Shown here one piece after another: positions 53,237 through 61,435 of a DNA stretch of 64,000 nt (within the stretch, counting starts at the first letter, position 1; the number at the start of each line of letters is the position of its first letter). The stretch lies in contig NZ_LKBD01000018.1 in assembly GCF_001399975.1 (NCBI RefSeq), positions 24,880 to 88,879 of the forward strand. Reading direction: 5' to 3'. The notes below the pieces were generated by a model that was not told the origin of the DNA, searched no databases, and saw only the letters and a list, made by a program, of their open reading frames with translations. Both the position numbers and the translations under genes were made by a program. The stretch comes from Pseudoalteromonas sp. P1-9. GTDB taxonomy: Bacteria > Pseudomonadota > Gammaproteobacteria > Enterobacterales > Alteromonadaceae.

Positions 53237-54613
53237 GTGTCTCATATTTTAATTGCTGATGACGATCTTAGTATTGTTGCCGCACTTCGCCTTTTTTTAA
53301 AAAGCGAAGGGTTTAAAGTCACTACAGCAAGTTCGCCAGCAGAAGCTGCTTTTTTTGTAAAACAAAACGACATTGATCTCGCTTTAATCGATTTAAATTA
53401 TTACGCTGATACTACCTCTGGTCAGGAAGGTATTAATCTTACCGAACAGCTCGCAGCTCTAGATGAAAGCTTGGCAATTGTTTGTATGACTGGATGGGCA
53501 AGTGTTGAAATTGCCGTTGAGGTAATGAAAGCCGGAGCGGGTGATTTTGTCGAAAAGCCATGGGAAAACGAACGCTTATTAACAGTCATCACCAATCAGC
53601 TTAAATTGCGCGAGCAAAAACTTCAAAACCAAGTGCTTAACCAAGAAAACCAAAACTTAAAAAGCGAACTAGCACACAATGAAGGTGAGTTGATTGTTGA
53701 ATCTGCACCGATGAAAGCCCTGCTTGCACAACTAGTGCAAATTGCCAAAGCCGATATCAATGTGCTGATCACCGGGCCAAATGGCACCGGTAAAAGTTTA
53801 CTCGCGCAGCATATTCATACGTTGAGCAGCCGTAATAACGAACGCTTTGTTTCGGTAAATATGGGCGCAATCAGCGAAAGCTTATTTGAGTCTGAATTAT
53901 TTGGCCATGTAAAAGGCGCTTTTACCGATGCCAAGGAGAATCGTATTGGCCGAGTTGAACTTGCCGAAAAGGGCACCTTGTTTATGGATGAAATTGGTAA
54001 TATTCCGTTGCCACAACAAGCAAAGTTACTACGCTTATTAGAAGAGCATCAATTTGAAAAAGTTGGCTCAAGTAAAACCCAAGCCGCTAATATTCGTTTA
54101 ATTTCAGCAACCAATGCCAATTTAGATGCGATGGTAGAAGACGCTACATTTCGCCAAGATTTGCTATACCGTTTAAACACCTTTGTGGTGCGTTTACCAA
54201 GTTTAGCTGAGCGTAAAGATGACATATTGCCAATGGCGAATAACTTTATTGCTAAAGCGGCTAAACGTTTTAATAAACCAGCGCCAAGTTTATCGCCTGC
54301 GGCGTGCGATGCACTAATGACATATGATTGGCCGGGCAATGTACGCGAGCTATCTCATACCTTAGAGCGAGCGACGTTACTTGCCGTAAGCGAAATCAGC
54401 CCAGAGCATCTAATGCTAACGCCAAGTGCAGCTCAAATCTCAGAGACTCTTGAGCAAACAACCACTAAGTACCAAGGCACCATGGATGACATTGAAAAAG
54501 CGGTGATTGAACAGCGTTTAATGGAATACCAAGGCAACGCATTGGATACGGCAAAATCACTTGGCTTAAGTCGCAGTGCGTTTTATCGTCGACTCGATAA
54601 GTTTGGTATCTAA
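53237..54613 (+). CDS. NtrC-family sigma-54-dependent response regulator
   Basis: 458 residues: receiver domain (Asp8-Asp9-Asp10 acidic pocket, phosphoacceptor Asp52, Lys in VEKPW), AAA+ domain with Walker A GPNGTGKS (180-187), Walker B LFMDEIGN, sensor segments, and a C-terminal Fis-type HTH (ALDTAKSLGLSRSAFYRRLDKFG). The sigma-54 contact loop reads GAFTDA (227-232) instead of GAFTGA. It is almost certainly the activator for the sigma-54 promoter at 48603. GTG start with AAAGGA upstream. The kinase gene follows by 2 nt. Confidence 0.94.
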   Translation: MSHILIADDDLSIVAALRLFLKSEGFKVTTASSPAEAAFFVKQNDIDLALIDLNYYADTTSGQEGINLTEQLAALDESLAIVCMTGWASVEIAVEVMKAGAGDFVEKPWENERLLTVITNQLKLREQKLQNQVLNQENQNLKSELAHNEGELIVESAPMKALLAQLVQIAKADINVLITGPNGTGKSLLAQHIHTLSSRNNERFVSVNMGAISESLFESELFGHVKGAFTDAKENRIGRVELAEKGTLFMDEIGNIPLPQQAKLLRLLEEHQFEKVGSSKTQAANIRLISATNANLDAMVEDATFRQDLLYRLNTFVVRLPSLAERKDDILPMANNFIAKAAKRFNKPAPSLSPAACDALMTYDWPGNVRELSHTLERATLLAVSEISPEHLMLTPSAAQISETLEQTTTKYQGTMDDIEKAVIEQRLMEYQGNALDTAKSLGLSRSAFYRRLDKFGI

Positions 54614-54615
54614 TC

Positions 54616-55914
54616 GTGAAAAACTTTTTCAATCAGTTACAACGTTCGGTGTTGTGGGCAGCGCTGCCGGGCAATTTTATTGCGCTGGTGATGATTTGGC
54701 AGGCGGACTTCAGCATCTATTTGCAAGCACTGGTGAGTGTGTTACTGATTTTAGTGGTGTTGGTTAATCTTTATTACTTGTTTGATAAATTAAACGAGCA
54801 GTTTTTGTCGTTAGCAAATTTAGTTGAAGCGTTAAATGTAGGTGATTACACCTTGCGTGCTAAGGGCGCTGCTGAGTCATCGGCGCTTGGCGATTTAGTT
54901 CAGCAGATTAATCGACTTGCAGACAACTTATCAACCACACGCTTTGAATATAAAGAAAGCCAGTTGTTATTAGCGAAACTGATTAAACAAATTGGCGTAA
55001 TCATTTTCGCGTGTGATGAAAATCAAAAAATTACCTTGGCAAACCCTGCGGCCGAGCGCTTTTTTGAGAAATCTGAATCTAAGTTGATTAACCATACGCT
55101 TGCGGATTTAAATTTGGTCGAGCTTATTGATGCGCCCAATAATCAGTTAGTGATGGTTGCGAATAAACAAGCATCATCTCGCTTGCATTTGTATCGTGAT
55201 AATTTTAGAGAAGCAGGTAAGCAGCATAACTTGTTTATTTTATCGGATTTAGAAACAGTACTGAGCCATCAAGAACAAAAAGCATGGAAAGACTTAGTGC
55301 GTGTGTTAAGTCATGAAATTAATAATTCGTTGTCGCCCATTATTAGCTTAACCGACACGATAAATAAAATATCATCGAGCTTGCCGATTGACGGTGAAGA
55401 CAAAGAAGATATTCAAGGTGGCTTAACCATTATTGGCGAACGTGCAACTCGCTTAAAATTCTTTATTCAGGGTTATCGTCAACTTGCGACTTTACCTGAG
55501 CCGCAAAAGAAACCGCATGATTTAGTAAAAATAATCTCAAGTAGTACAGAGTTACTTGGTTACCCCTGTAATTTACATTTAGCAGATAACTGCATGGTTG
55601 AGGTGGATGCGGCTCAATTAGAACAGTGTTTAATTAATTTATTGAAAAATGCCCATGAAGCAGCGCCAGATCACACGATAGATATTTCACTTAAGCAAGA
55701 TGAGCAACAAGTAGTGATTGAAATCAGAGATTTAGGCACAGGCATTAGTAACCCTGACAACCTTTTTGTGCCTTTATACACCACCAAAAAGCAAGGCACA
55801 GGAACGGGTCTTGCGCTGTGTCGCCAAATTGTATCAGCGCATAACGGAGTGATTTCACTTAGCAACCACCCTGAACGTGGTTGCGTTGCAAAAGTGGTGT
55901 TGCCTGTTAACTAA
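54616..55914 (+). CDS. Sensor histidine kinase paired with the NtrC-type regulator
   Basis: 432 residues: two membrane helices (about 10-28 and 36-56) with an extremely short periplasmic loop, a HAMP-like linker, a PAS-like domain (~115-215), a dimerisation domain with phospho-acceptor His233 (LSHEINNSLSPI), and an ATPase domain with N box (QCLINLLKNAHEA), G1 (DLGTGIS) and G2 (GTGTGLAL). The near absence of an external domain suggests sensing within the membrane or cytoplasm, for example pump-substrate stress. It is NtrY-like. GTG start, 2 nt after the regulator. It converges with the next gene, overlapping 8 nt. Confidence 0.93.
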   Translation: MKNFFNQLQRSVLWAALPGNFIALVMIWQADFSIYLQALVSVLLILVVLVNLYYLFDKLNEQFLSLANLVEALNVGDYTLRAKGAAESSALGDLVQQINRLADNLSTTRFEYKESQLLLAKLIKQIGVIIFACDENQKITLANPAAERFFEKSESKLINHTLADLNLVELIDAPNNQLVMVANKQASSRLHLYRDNFREAGKQHNLFILSDLETVLSHQEQKAWKDLVRVLSHEINNSLSPIISLTDTINKISSSLPIDGEDKEDIQGGLTIIGERATRLKFFIQGYRQLATLPEPQKKPHDLVKIISSSTELLGYPCNLHLADNCMVEVDAAQLEQCLINLLKNAHEAAPDHTIDISLKQDEQQVVIEIRDLGTGISNPDNLFVPLYTTKKQGTGTGLALCRQIVSAHNGVISLSNHPERGCVAKVVLPVN

Positions 55915-57169
55915 AACGAGCGATTGAATATGGGGTTAAATCAATTAAGGGTTTAACTCCTTGCACATCACAAGCGATAAGCTCGGCACAAATTGCCGCA
56001 AGGGTTAGACCTAGGTGCTGGTGGCCAAAGTTAAAAAATACATTGTTGTGCTTTGGTGCGCGTCCAATCACAGGCAGTGAGTCGGGTAGCGTAGGGCGAA
56101 AACCCATCCATTTTTTATCTTGCTCAGGGTGGTCGTCTACCATATTCGGCCAAATAGATTCGCCAAGTTGCTTTAACATATCTGCACGGCGATAAGTTGG
56201 TGCTTTGTTAAGGCCTGCAAATTCTACTGTCCCCGCAAGGCGTAAACCTTCTTGCATCGGGGTTAAAATAAACTTTTTCTCAAATGAAACAACCGGCATA
56301 GTTGGCATGTTCTCACTACTTACCATGTAATGATAACCGCGCTCTGTATCAAGTGGCACGTTATAACCAAGTTGTTTACACATTGTTTTGCTGTGAGCAC
56401 CGGTACACATTACGAGTGCATCAAACACTAGGTCATTGTGGTTGGTACTTATGGTTACAGCTGAATCGGTAGTAAATAGCGATGTGACTTCAACTTGTTT
56501 AAAGCTAACACCTAACGATTTTGCATGCTCAAATAGCGCGAGGTTTAATTGATATGGGCTACAGGTGTGCCCTACATCAGTAAAATATAAAGCATGCGTT
56601 ATATTTTGATGTAAGCCCGGTTGTAATTCATCAAGCTCATTGCGTTCAAGTAGGGTGACATTAACACCCTCATTTTTATAGTGTTCTAGTGTTGTAAGCG
56701 CATTTTTTCGCGAGTCTGACTCAAAGGTGAGTAAGCTGCCATTTAAATGGAATAGTCCTTCGCTATTACTTGCTTGAGTAAGCCGCTGCCATGCGTTTAT
56801 TGCCGCGCAGTTTAGTTTTTTTAACGCTTCTTTGTTTTGCTTGAAAATGCGCGGACGCATATTTGCTAAAAATCGCACAAACCACGGTAATGCTTTAAAT
56901 AAATAACTCGGACTAATACGCAGTGCTCCTTTTGGATCGAGCAGCATTTTTGGCAGTTGCGGCAATAAAGAGGCCTGCGCCAATGGGAATACTTGCTCAG
57001 TCGCAAAGTGCCCCGCATTACCTTTTGAACAGCCTTCGCTAATACCTTGTTTATCGAGTAATGTGACTTGATAACCACATTGTTGCAGCTGAATTGCGGT
57101 TGCAATACCAATTACGCCAGCGCCAATTACAGCGACATTTTGATTAACCGATCGAGAGGTGTTTTCCAT
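55907..57169 (-). CDS. FAD-dependent D-amino acid (probably D-hydroxyproline) dehydrogenase
   Basis: 420 residues of the DadA-like family: N-terminal FAD motif VAVIGAGVIGIATAIQL, the internal TERGYHYMVSSE, and C-terminal GFRPTLPDSLPVIGRAP with NVFFNFGHQHLG. DadA-like enzymes adjacent to a hydroxyproline epimerase oxidise cis-4-hydroxy-D-proline to the pyrroline, so this is the inferred substrate. The frame is open to 57208, but that extension would run through the ATTGTATACAAT operator, so the ATG at 57169 is taken. It is divergent from the epimerase gene. Confidence 0.85.
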   Translation of the reverse strand: MENTSRSVNQNVAVIGAGVIGIATAIQLQQCGYQVTLLDKQGISEGCSKGNAGHFATEQVFPLAQASLLPQLPKMLLDPKGALRISPSYLFKALPWFVRFLANMRPRIFKQNKEALKKLNCAAINAWQRLTQASNSEGLFHLNGSLLTFESDSRKNALTTLEHYKNEGVNVTLLERNELDELQPGLHQNITHALYFTDVGHTCSPYQLNLALFEHAKSLGVSFKQVEVTSLFTTDSAVTISTNHNDLVFDALVMCTGAHSKTMCKQLGYNVPLDTERGYHYMVSSENMPTMPVVSFEKKFILTPMQEGLRLAGTVEFAGLNKAPTYRRADMLKQLGESIWPNMVDDHPEQDKKWMGFRPTLPDSLPVIGRAPKHNNVFFNFGHQHLGLTLAAICAELIACDVQGVKPLIDLTPYSIARFS

Positions 57170-57190
57170 TAGATTAAAATAGTGCTTTAC

Positions 57191-57228
57191 ATTGTATACA
57201 ATATACATTAACTTAATCGGTATACAAT
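57191..57228. promoter_or_regulatory. GntR-type operators in the hydroxyproline divergent region
   Basis: ATTGTATACAAT (57191-57202) is a perfect 12-bp palindrome of the TTGTATACAA kind bound by FCD-class GntR regulators. A second GTATACAAT half-site is at 57220-57228. It lies between the dehydrogenase and the epimerase genes and shares TTGTATA with the repeat before the GntR gene at 60271. Confidence 0.7.
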
Positions 57229-57377
57229 GTACAGTATCACTTTTCGAAGTAAAAACAAATGAAACTAAATTGGCAATATGTGCAGCCGTTTTTCACAACA
57301 CAATGCAAAAATGCAATGACACATCTAGATATGGTTTTAGCGTACGACGTATAACAATTAGGCTTTCCCCTTAGCCA

Positions 57378-57401
57378 AGGTGTGCATCAAGGTGCACGCC
57401 T
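57378..57401. repeat. Hairpin in the leader of the epimerase gene
   Basis: AGGTGTGCA, loop TCAAGG, TGCACGCCT pair over 9 bp (one G:U). It lies about 43 nt before the epimerase start, without a T-tract. It might be a leader structure or an activator site. Confidence 0.5.
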
Positions 57402-57443
57402 ATTTCGCATTATAAGAAGTAACAATAGATAGGAGTGCAGCAA

Positions 57444-58445
57444 GTGAAGAAAGGGACCTATTTTTGTATTGATGCCCATACCTGTGGTAATCCAGTGCGA
57501 TTGGTAACCTCGGGGCACCCTGTGCTTGATGGTAATACCATGGGTGAAAAGCGTATGCACTTTATGCGCGAATTCGACTGGATCCGCCAGTCTTTGATGT
57601 TTGAGCCTCGTGGTCACGACATGATGTCGGGCGCGTTTTTGTATCCCCCCTGTTCAGATAATGCCGATGCGTCCATTTTGTTTATTGAAACTTCTGGCTG
57701 CTTACCTATGTGCGGACATGGCACGATAGGTACGGTTACAGCGGGTTTAGAAGCGGGGCTTATTCAACCCAAAGAGCAGGGTAAATTGATTATTGATGTG
57801 CCAGCAGGGCAGATCAATGTTGAATATCAGATGACTAACAACAAAGTTGATTGGGTCAAAATTTATAATGTTGCGGCTTATTTAGCACATCGTGATATTG
57901 AAATTGACGTGCCAGAGCTTGGCAAAATCAAACTCGATATCGCTTATGGCGGTAACTTTTACGCCATTGTTGAGCCGCAAGAAAACTTCCCTGGCATTGA
58001 TAAATGGTCGCCTGGGGATATTTTAAAGTTCAGTCCATTGGTACGCGAAATTGCAGGGCGTGCCGTGGAGTGTATTCACCCAGAAGATAGTAAAGTAACA
58101 GGGCTATCGCATGTGTTATGGACCGGCGCACCAAACACTGAAGGGTCTACCGTCGCAAACGCGGTGTTTTATGGTGATAAGGCGATTGACCGCAGCCCGT
58201 GTGGTACAGGTACATCGGCACGTATGGCGCAACTGCATGCCAAAGGCTTGTTAAAACCAGGCGAAAAGTTCGTACATGAAAGCATTATTGGCAGTCAGTT
58301 TGTTGGCACCATTGAGTCAGTAACCGAAGTTGGCGGCATTACTGCCATAAAACCATCGATTCAAGGATGGGCAAAAATTACCGGATACAACCAAATACTA
58401 GTGGATGATGATGATCCCTATGTTAATGGTTTTCAACTTGTTTAA
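57444..58445 (+). CDS. 4-hydroxyproline 2-epimerase
   Basis: 333-residue proline racemase superfamily enzyme converting trans-4-hydroxy-L-proline to cis-4-hydroxy-D-proline. Both catalytic Cys are present: Cys90 in LPMCGHGTIG and Cys253 in SPCGTGTSAR. A second-site Cys argues against 3-hydroxyproline dehydratase (which has Thr). GTG 57444 is preferred to GTG 57435, since AGGAG lies 8 nt upstream of it. It precedes the dehydrogenase gene by 12 nt in one operon. Confidence 0.92.
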   Translation: MKKGTYFCIDAHTCGNPVRLVTSGHPVLDGNTMGEKRMHFMREFDWIRQSLMFEPRGHDMMSGAFLYPPCSDNADASILFIETSGCLPMCGHGTIGTVTAGLEAGLIQPKEQGKLIIDVPAGQINVEYQMTNNKVDWVKIYNVAAYLAHRDIEIDVPELGKIKLDIAYGGNFYAIVEPQENFPGIDKWSPGDILKFSPLVREIAGRAVECIHPEDSKVTGLSHVLWTGAPNTEGSTVANAVFYGDKAIDRSPCGTGTSARMAQLHAKGLLKPGEKFVHESIIGSQFVGTIESVTEVGGITAIKPSIQGWAKITGYNQILVDDDDPYVNGFQLV

Positions 58446-58457
58446 AGGGGAAAATAA

Positions 58458-59936
58458 ATGTTTACAGGATTAAGTTTTATTAATAACGAATGGACTTCAC
58501 AAGGTGAAGGTTCATTTAACGCAATAAATGCATTTGACCATACACCACTTGAGCCTGCATTTAAAAACTGTAGCCTTGATCAGCTAGCACAAGCATGTGA
58601 TGTGGCAGATGCTGCATTTAAGATTTATCGTAAAACCACTAAAGCTCAGCGTGCAGCGTTTTTAAATGCGATTGCAGATGAACTAGCAAACAAAGAAGAT
58701 GAACTTGTTGCACGTACTCCTCTTGAAACCGGTTTACCTGAAATGCGTATTAAAGGTGAGCTAGGTCGTACTGTTGGTCAGTTACGTTTATTTGCAACAA
58801 ACTTAGAAAAAGACGTTGAGTTTATCGCTGAAGATGCAGCATTACCTGAGCGTCAGCCTTTACCGCGTCCAACATTAAAAATGGCAAAAATTGCGATTGG
58901 TCCGGTAGCTGTATTTGGGGCAAGTAACTTTCCACTTGCATTCAGCGCGGCTGGCGGTGATACAGCCTCGGCATTAGCGGCAGGGTGTCCTGTGGTTTAT
59001 AAATCTCACTCAGCACACCCGGGTACCAGTGAAATTGTGATTCGCGCAATTGAAGCGGCAATTACTAAATGTGATATGCCAAAAGGTGTTTATCAGTTAT
59101 TACACTCAAAAAGTTATGATGTAAGCCACGAACTGGTTAAAAATCCAAAAATCCAAGCAGTTGGCTTTACAGGTTCGTTTGGTGTGGGTATGGCACTGCA
59201 AGACAGCATAAAACAGCGTAAGCAGCAAATTCCATTTTATGGTGAGCTTGGCTCAACAAATCCGCAAGTACTGCTTCCGGGGTTTGTAAAAGGCCAAGAA
59301 GATAAACTAGCAGCAACATTTATTGCATCGCTAAATATGGGGGCAGGTCAATTCTGTACCAATCCAGGTTTATGGCTAATTGCTGAAGAAGAAACTGAAA
59401 GTTTCAAGCAAGCTGTAGCAAAAGAAGTGGAAGTGTCTGCACCGCAAGCCATGTTAACACCAGCTATTTTAAAAGCGTATCAATCGGGATGTGAAAACTT
59501 CGCAAGCAATGCGACGCTTGTTGCAAGTGGTCAATCTGAAGCACTTCGTTGTAGCACGCAAGTATTTGCAACTACAGCAACTGAGTTCAGAAACAACAAA
59601 GCATTGCATGAAGAAGTATTTGGGCCTGCTGCGTTAATGGTAACGTATTCATCGAATGATGAATTAATAGCACTGATTGAAGAACTTGAAGGTCAACTAA
59701 CAGCAACAATTCATGGCAGCGAAGTTTTAGTTCAGCAACATGCTGATATTACCGAGTCGCTAAGTTATGTTGTTGGCCGTTTAATATACAACCAAATGCC
59801 AACAGGAGTGGAAGTGTGTGATGCAATGATGCACGGCGGTCCATTCCCAAGTTCAACAGATGTACGTAGTACGTCTGTAGGCAGCCAAGCAATAGAACGA
59901 TTCTTGCGTCCTCTATGTATACAAAATGCATTTTAG
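58458..59936 (+). CDS. Alpha-ketoglutarate semialdehyde dehydrogenase (type III ALDH)
   Basis: 492 residues; oxidises 2-oxoglutarate semialdehyde to 2-oxoglutarate, last step of hydroxyproline use. The general base region is YGELGSTNPQ, the catalytic Cys is in GAGQFCTNPG, the cofactor segment VGFTGSFGVG, and the entry segment FGASNFPLAFSAAGGDTASALAAGCPVV is typical of the hydroxyproline-linked subgroup. SD AAGGGG lies upstream of the ATG. The TAG stop is formed at the left edge of the MITE (59936), and the pre-insertion sequence would also read TAG. Confidence 0.9.
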   Translation: MFTGLSFINNEWTSQGEGSFNAINAFDHTPLEPAFKNCSLDQLAQACDVADAAFKIYRKTTKAQRAAFLNAIADELANKEDELVARTPLETGLPEMRIKGELGRTVGQLRLFATNLEKDVEFIAEDAALPERQPLPRPTLKMAKIAIGPVAVFGASNFPLAFSAAGGDTASALAAGCPVVYKSHSAHPGTSEIVIRAIEAAITKCDMPKGVYQLLHSKSYDVSHELVKNPKIQAVGFTGSFGVGMALQDSIKQRKQQIPFYGELGSTNPQVLLPGFVKGQEDKLAATFIASLNMGAGQFCTNPGLWLIAEEETESFKQAVAKEVEVSAPQAMLTPAILKAYQSGCENFASNATLVASGQSEALRCSTQVFATTATEFRNNKALHEEVFGPAALMVTYSSNDELIALIEELEGQLTATIHGSEVLVQQHADITESLSYVVGRLIYNQMPTGVEVCDAMMHGGPFPSSTDVRSTSVGSQAIERFLRPLCIQNAF

Positions 59937-60197
59937 GGTCTGTTGATCTTTCAAGTTCGTTTTTGCAGTAGCTTGATTGGGTTTTATGCAAGGAAGAGGC
60001 TGCGTGGCATAGTTATTCTATGCGAGTCTGCCGATAACAAAGCAGAAAAGCCAATCAAGCACTGCCGGAAGGTTTTTCCGAGCGCGCTTTTATCATTGTT
60101 GCCCGATATTTGCTTAGGCGACTAGGCTACACATCGAGCGCCGCGATAAAAACACGCTCAGAAAAACAAAAATAGAACAGCAAAGATTAACGGACCC
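59936..60197. mobile_element. 262-bp MITE with nested inverted repeats and TA duplication
   Basis: Terminal repeats GGGTCTGTTGATCTTT (59936-59951) and, on the other end, AAAGATTAACGGACCC (60182-60197) match in 14 of 16 positions. A TA dinucleotide flanks each side (59934-59935, 60198-60199). Inside are three further inverted repeats: a 15-bp pair with one bulge (59965-59980 / 60051-60065), a 6-bp GCATAG hairpin at 60007-60023, and a 22-bp pair with three G:U-compatible mismatches (60073-60094 / 60145-60166). There is no transposase, so it is a non-autonomous element, mobilised by an unknown TA-targeting transposase. Excising it with one TA leaves the ALDH stop codon intact. Confidence 0.8.
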
Positions 60198-60241
60198 TAG
60201 AGTTCGTATGAAATAATTGTGTGTTCCCGTTCTAAGGTAAA

Positions 60242-60267
60242 AGGCCAGCTTTGCTGGCCTTTTTTTA
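60242..60267 (+). terminator. Terminator after the hydroxyproline operon
   Basis: AGGCCAGC, loop TTT, GCTGGCCT followed by seven T. It now lies downstream of the MITE insertion, about 300 nt from the ALDH stop, so the original terminator appears to have been pushed away by the element. Confidence 0.9.
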
Positions 60268-60270
60268 TAA

Positions 60271-60301
60271 TTTGTATAAACTATTGCCAAGTTTATACAA
60301 A
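60271..60301. promoter_or_regulatory. Large operator dyad before the GntR gene
   Basis: TTTGTATAAAC (60271-60281) and GTTTATACAAA (60291-60301) form a perfect 11-bp inverted repeat with a 9-nt spacer. It begins 4 nt after the terminator and ends 15 nt before the GntR start, implying autoregulation. The TTGTATA core is shared with the sites at 57191-57228. Confidence 0.75.
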
Positions 60302-60316
60302 ATACAAAGAGATAAA

Positions 60317-60970
60317 ATGGGGCTAGCATATAAAACACGTACTGAATTTGTAGTGGATGCAATTCGTGAAAAAATCTTAAAAGGCGAAGTAAAATCCGGT
60401 CAACCGTTACGCCAAGCAGCGCTTGCGGAAGAGTTGGATGTAAGCCGTATTCCTGTACGTGAAGCCCTATTACAACTTGAAGCAGAAGGCTTAGTTAAGT
60501 TCCAAGCGCATAAAGGTGCGGTAGTGACCGAGCTTGATGCCGCACATGTTGATGAGCTTTTTGAATTAAGAGCTATGTTAGAAGCTGATCTCCTTGCTCG
60601 CTCTATTCCAAATATGAATGCAACTGACTTTGATCATGCTGAAGAATTATTATCTAAGTTAGATGAAGCGCTTACCCATGAAGACAGTGCCAACGTATGG
60701 GCAGATTTGAATACTAGTTTTCATACCTATTTATATCAGGCAGCTGAGCGCCCACAAACGCTAGAAATGGTAAATATTTTAAATAAAAACTCTGATCGCT
60801 ATATTCGTATGCACTTATTACTTGCTGGTGGTATCAAAAAAGCAGGTGGTGAGCATAAACAGTTAATCGATTATTGTCGTGCCGGTGACACGAGCAATGC
60901 CTGTCAGCTACTTAAGCAGCACATTCTTGGTGCAAAAGAAGAAATTAAAGCACTGTTGATTGAAGAATAA
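60317..60970 (+). CDS. GntR-family (FCD/FadR subfamily) transcriptional regulator
   Basis: 217 residues: N-terminal winged HTH (REKILKGEVKSGQPLRQAALAEELDVSRIPVREALLQLEAEG) and C-terminal all-helical FCD ligand domain with the expected metal-binding Asp/His positions (for example FHTYLYQAAERP, GGEHKQLIDYC). The ATG at 60317 is preferred to the earlier TTG, which would overlap the terminator and operator; AAAGAGAT precedes it. Likely controls the hydroxyproline genes. Confidence 0.92.
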   Translation: MGLAYKTRTEFVVDAIREKILKGEVKSGQPLRQAALAEELDVSRIPVREALLQLEAEGLVKFQAHKGAVVTELDAAHVDELFELRAMLEADLLARSIPNMNATDFDHAEELLSKLDEALTHEDSANVWADLNTSFHTYLYQAAERPQTLEMVNILNKNSDRYIRMHLLLAGGIKKAGGEHKQLIDYCRAGDTSNACQLLKQHILGAKEEIKALLIEE

Positions 60971-60983
60971 GTGCTAAATGAAT

Positions 60984-61016
60984 AAAAAAACCAGCCTGAT
61001 GTGGCTGGTTTTTTTG
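60984..61016. terminator. Terminator after the GntR gene
   Basis: AAAAAAACCAGCC, loop TGATGT, GGCTGGTTTTTTTG. A 10-bp stem with A- and T-tracts, functional in both directions, 14 nt after the stop. It also suits the leftward rhodanese gene. Confidence 0.92.
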
Positions 61017-61049
61017 TTTTAAACGCTTAGCTACAAAAGCTCAGAGAAA

Positions 61050-61424
61050 TTACTTTTTAATTAACGGTAATTGTTTTTCACTCCAGGCGAGGTAGTCACC
61101 TTCTAAATGCTTTAATTTAAAGCCTTTCTTTGATAATACATCTTCAAATAAGCTCGCGCGACGACCCGAACGACAATACACAACTAGCGTCTGATCTTTC
61201 AGTGCTTCTAATACCGACATGTTTTCTTCAATTTGATTATGCGGAATATTAAGTGCGCCTTTTACATGGCCATCGTTAAACTCTTCTTTTGAGCGCACAT
61301 CTATTATGGTGTAAGCATTAGCCGACATTTGGTTTTCAAGAAGTTGCTGCTGCGTAATAACTGGCGTATTAGCAAAACAAGCAACACTAAATAGTAGTGA
61401 TGCAACAAATGCGATGTATTTCAT
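61050..61424 (-). CDS. Periplasmic rhodanese-like protein
   Basis: 124 residues: a signal peptide (about 1-18, cleavage near ACFA) and one rhodanese domain with DVRSKEEFNDGHVKGALNIP and the active-site Cys in VVYCRSGRRA. Single-domain secreted rhodaneses of the PspE type bind thiosulphate and transfer sulfane sulphur. AAAGGAA SD precedes the ATG. It is 11 nt downstream of the amidohydrolase, so likely co-transcribed. Confidence 0.9.
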   Translation of the reverse strand: MKYIAFVASLLFSVACFANTPVITQQQLLENQMSANAYTIIDVRSKEEFNDGHVKGALNIPHNQIEENMSVLEALKDQTLVVYCRSGRRASLFEDVLSKKGFKLKHLEGDYLAWSEKQLPLIKK

Positions 61425-61435
61425 GGTAGGTTCCT

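Noticed and set aside
57169..57208. Longer N-terminus for the D-amino acid dehydrogenase from ATG 57208
   Set aside because: It would place the perfect ATTGTATACAAT operator inside the coding sequence, and the family starts near the FAD motif; ATG 57169 fits better.
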